The notes beneath the pieces are model-generated. The model did not search any database. It had not been told where the DNA came from and worked only from the letters and a program-made list of their open reading frames with translations. From Verrucomicrobiota bacterium (GTDB lineage: Bacteria; Verrucomicrobiota; Verrucomicrobiia; Limisphaerales; JAEYXS01): DNA of 6,336 bases. The position numbers and the translations under genes are program-made. Where the stretch lies: positions 1 to 6,336 of the forward strand of contig JAJNBN010000219.1 of assembly GCA_021156225.1 (NCBI GenBank). The letters are read 5' to 3'. Positions 6,277-6,336 of this stretch are shown here, piece by piece (position 1 is the stretch's first letter; every line of letters begins with the position of its first letter).

Positions 6277-6336
6277 CCGGTAACGCCCCAAAACTCTTTC
6301 GCAATATCTTTGCCCTGCGTAGTTGCGCGGCGCGGC
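6277..6336. other. Right-edge intergenic sequence
   Basis: Sixty bases after the terminator with no supported gene start, RNA or repeat. The last 15 bases are very GC-rich. What follows lies outside the window. Confidence 0.5.

Noticed and set aside
6220..6336. Minus-strand gene entering from the right edge
   Set aside because: A frame stays open through the terminator and into antisense of the MFS gene, but no start, motif or stop supports a real gene.

Overview
This window suggests a high-GC, carbohydrate-degrading bacterium, probably Verrucomicrobiota or a relative in the PVC group. The reasons are paired Gfo/Idh/MocA oxidoreductases beside a long MFS carrier, and weak or absent Shine-Dalgarno sequences on most plus-strand genes. 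This assignment is inference from gene style; the window holds no rRNA or other marker.

Left part (1-1884, minus strand): one long gene runs off the left edge. It encodes an SMC/Rad50-like ABC-type ATPase of at least 628 residues. It has an N-terminal Walker A motif, two coiled-coil arms flanking a pair of CxxC zinc-binding knuckles, and a C-terminal ABC signature followed by a non-canonical Walker B/D-loop (ETPEGSLD). It is visibly more AT-rich than the rest of the window, has its own good ribosome-binding site, and looks like an accessory, possibly anti-phage, gene. Any partner genes downstream of it lie outside the window to the left.

Middle and right part (about 2000-6276, plus strand): a metabolic cluster of two Gfo/Idh/MocA-family NAD(P)-dependent oxidoreductases (2061-3191 and 3468-4589) and a 12-helix MFS transporter (4648-6219), closed by a strong intrinsic terminator (6244-6276). 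A candidate promoter with a perfect 7+7 bp palindrome over its -10 region lies just before the first oxidoreductase. The simplest reading is uptake of a sugar, polyol or sugar acid by the MFS carrier and oxidation/reduction of it, or of a keto-sugar derived from it, by the two enzymes. The substrate cannot be read from the sequence. The first enzyme keeps the family's EKP lysine; the second lacks it, so the two are unlikely to be redundant.

The 276-base gap between the two oxidoreductases is rich in short inverted repeats. It may hold an interspersed repeat, an RNA structure or a second regulatory point, so the downstream genes may not be strictly co-transcribed with the first. I see no tRNA, rRNA, CRISPR array or insertion sequence. 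The best lead for an unusual system is the truncated ATPase at the left edge.
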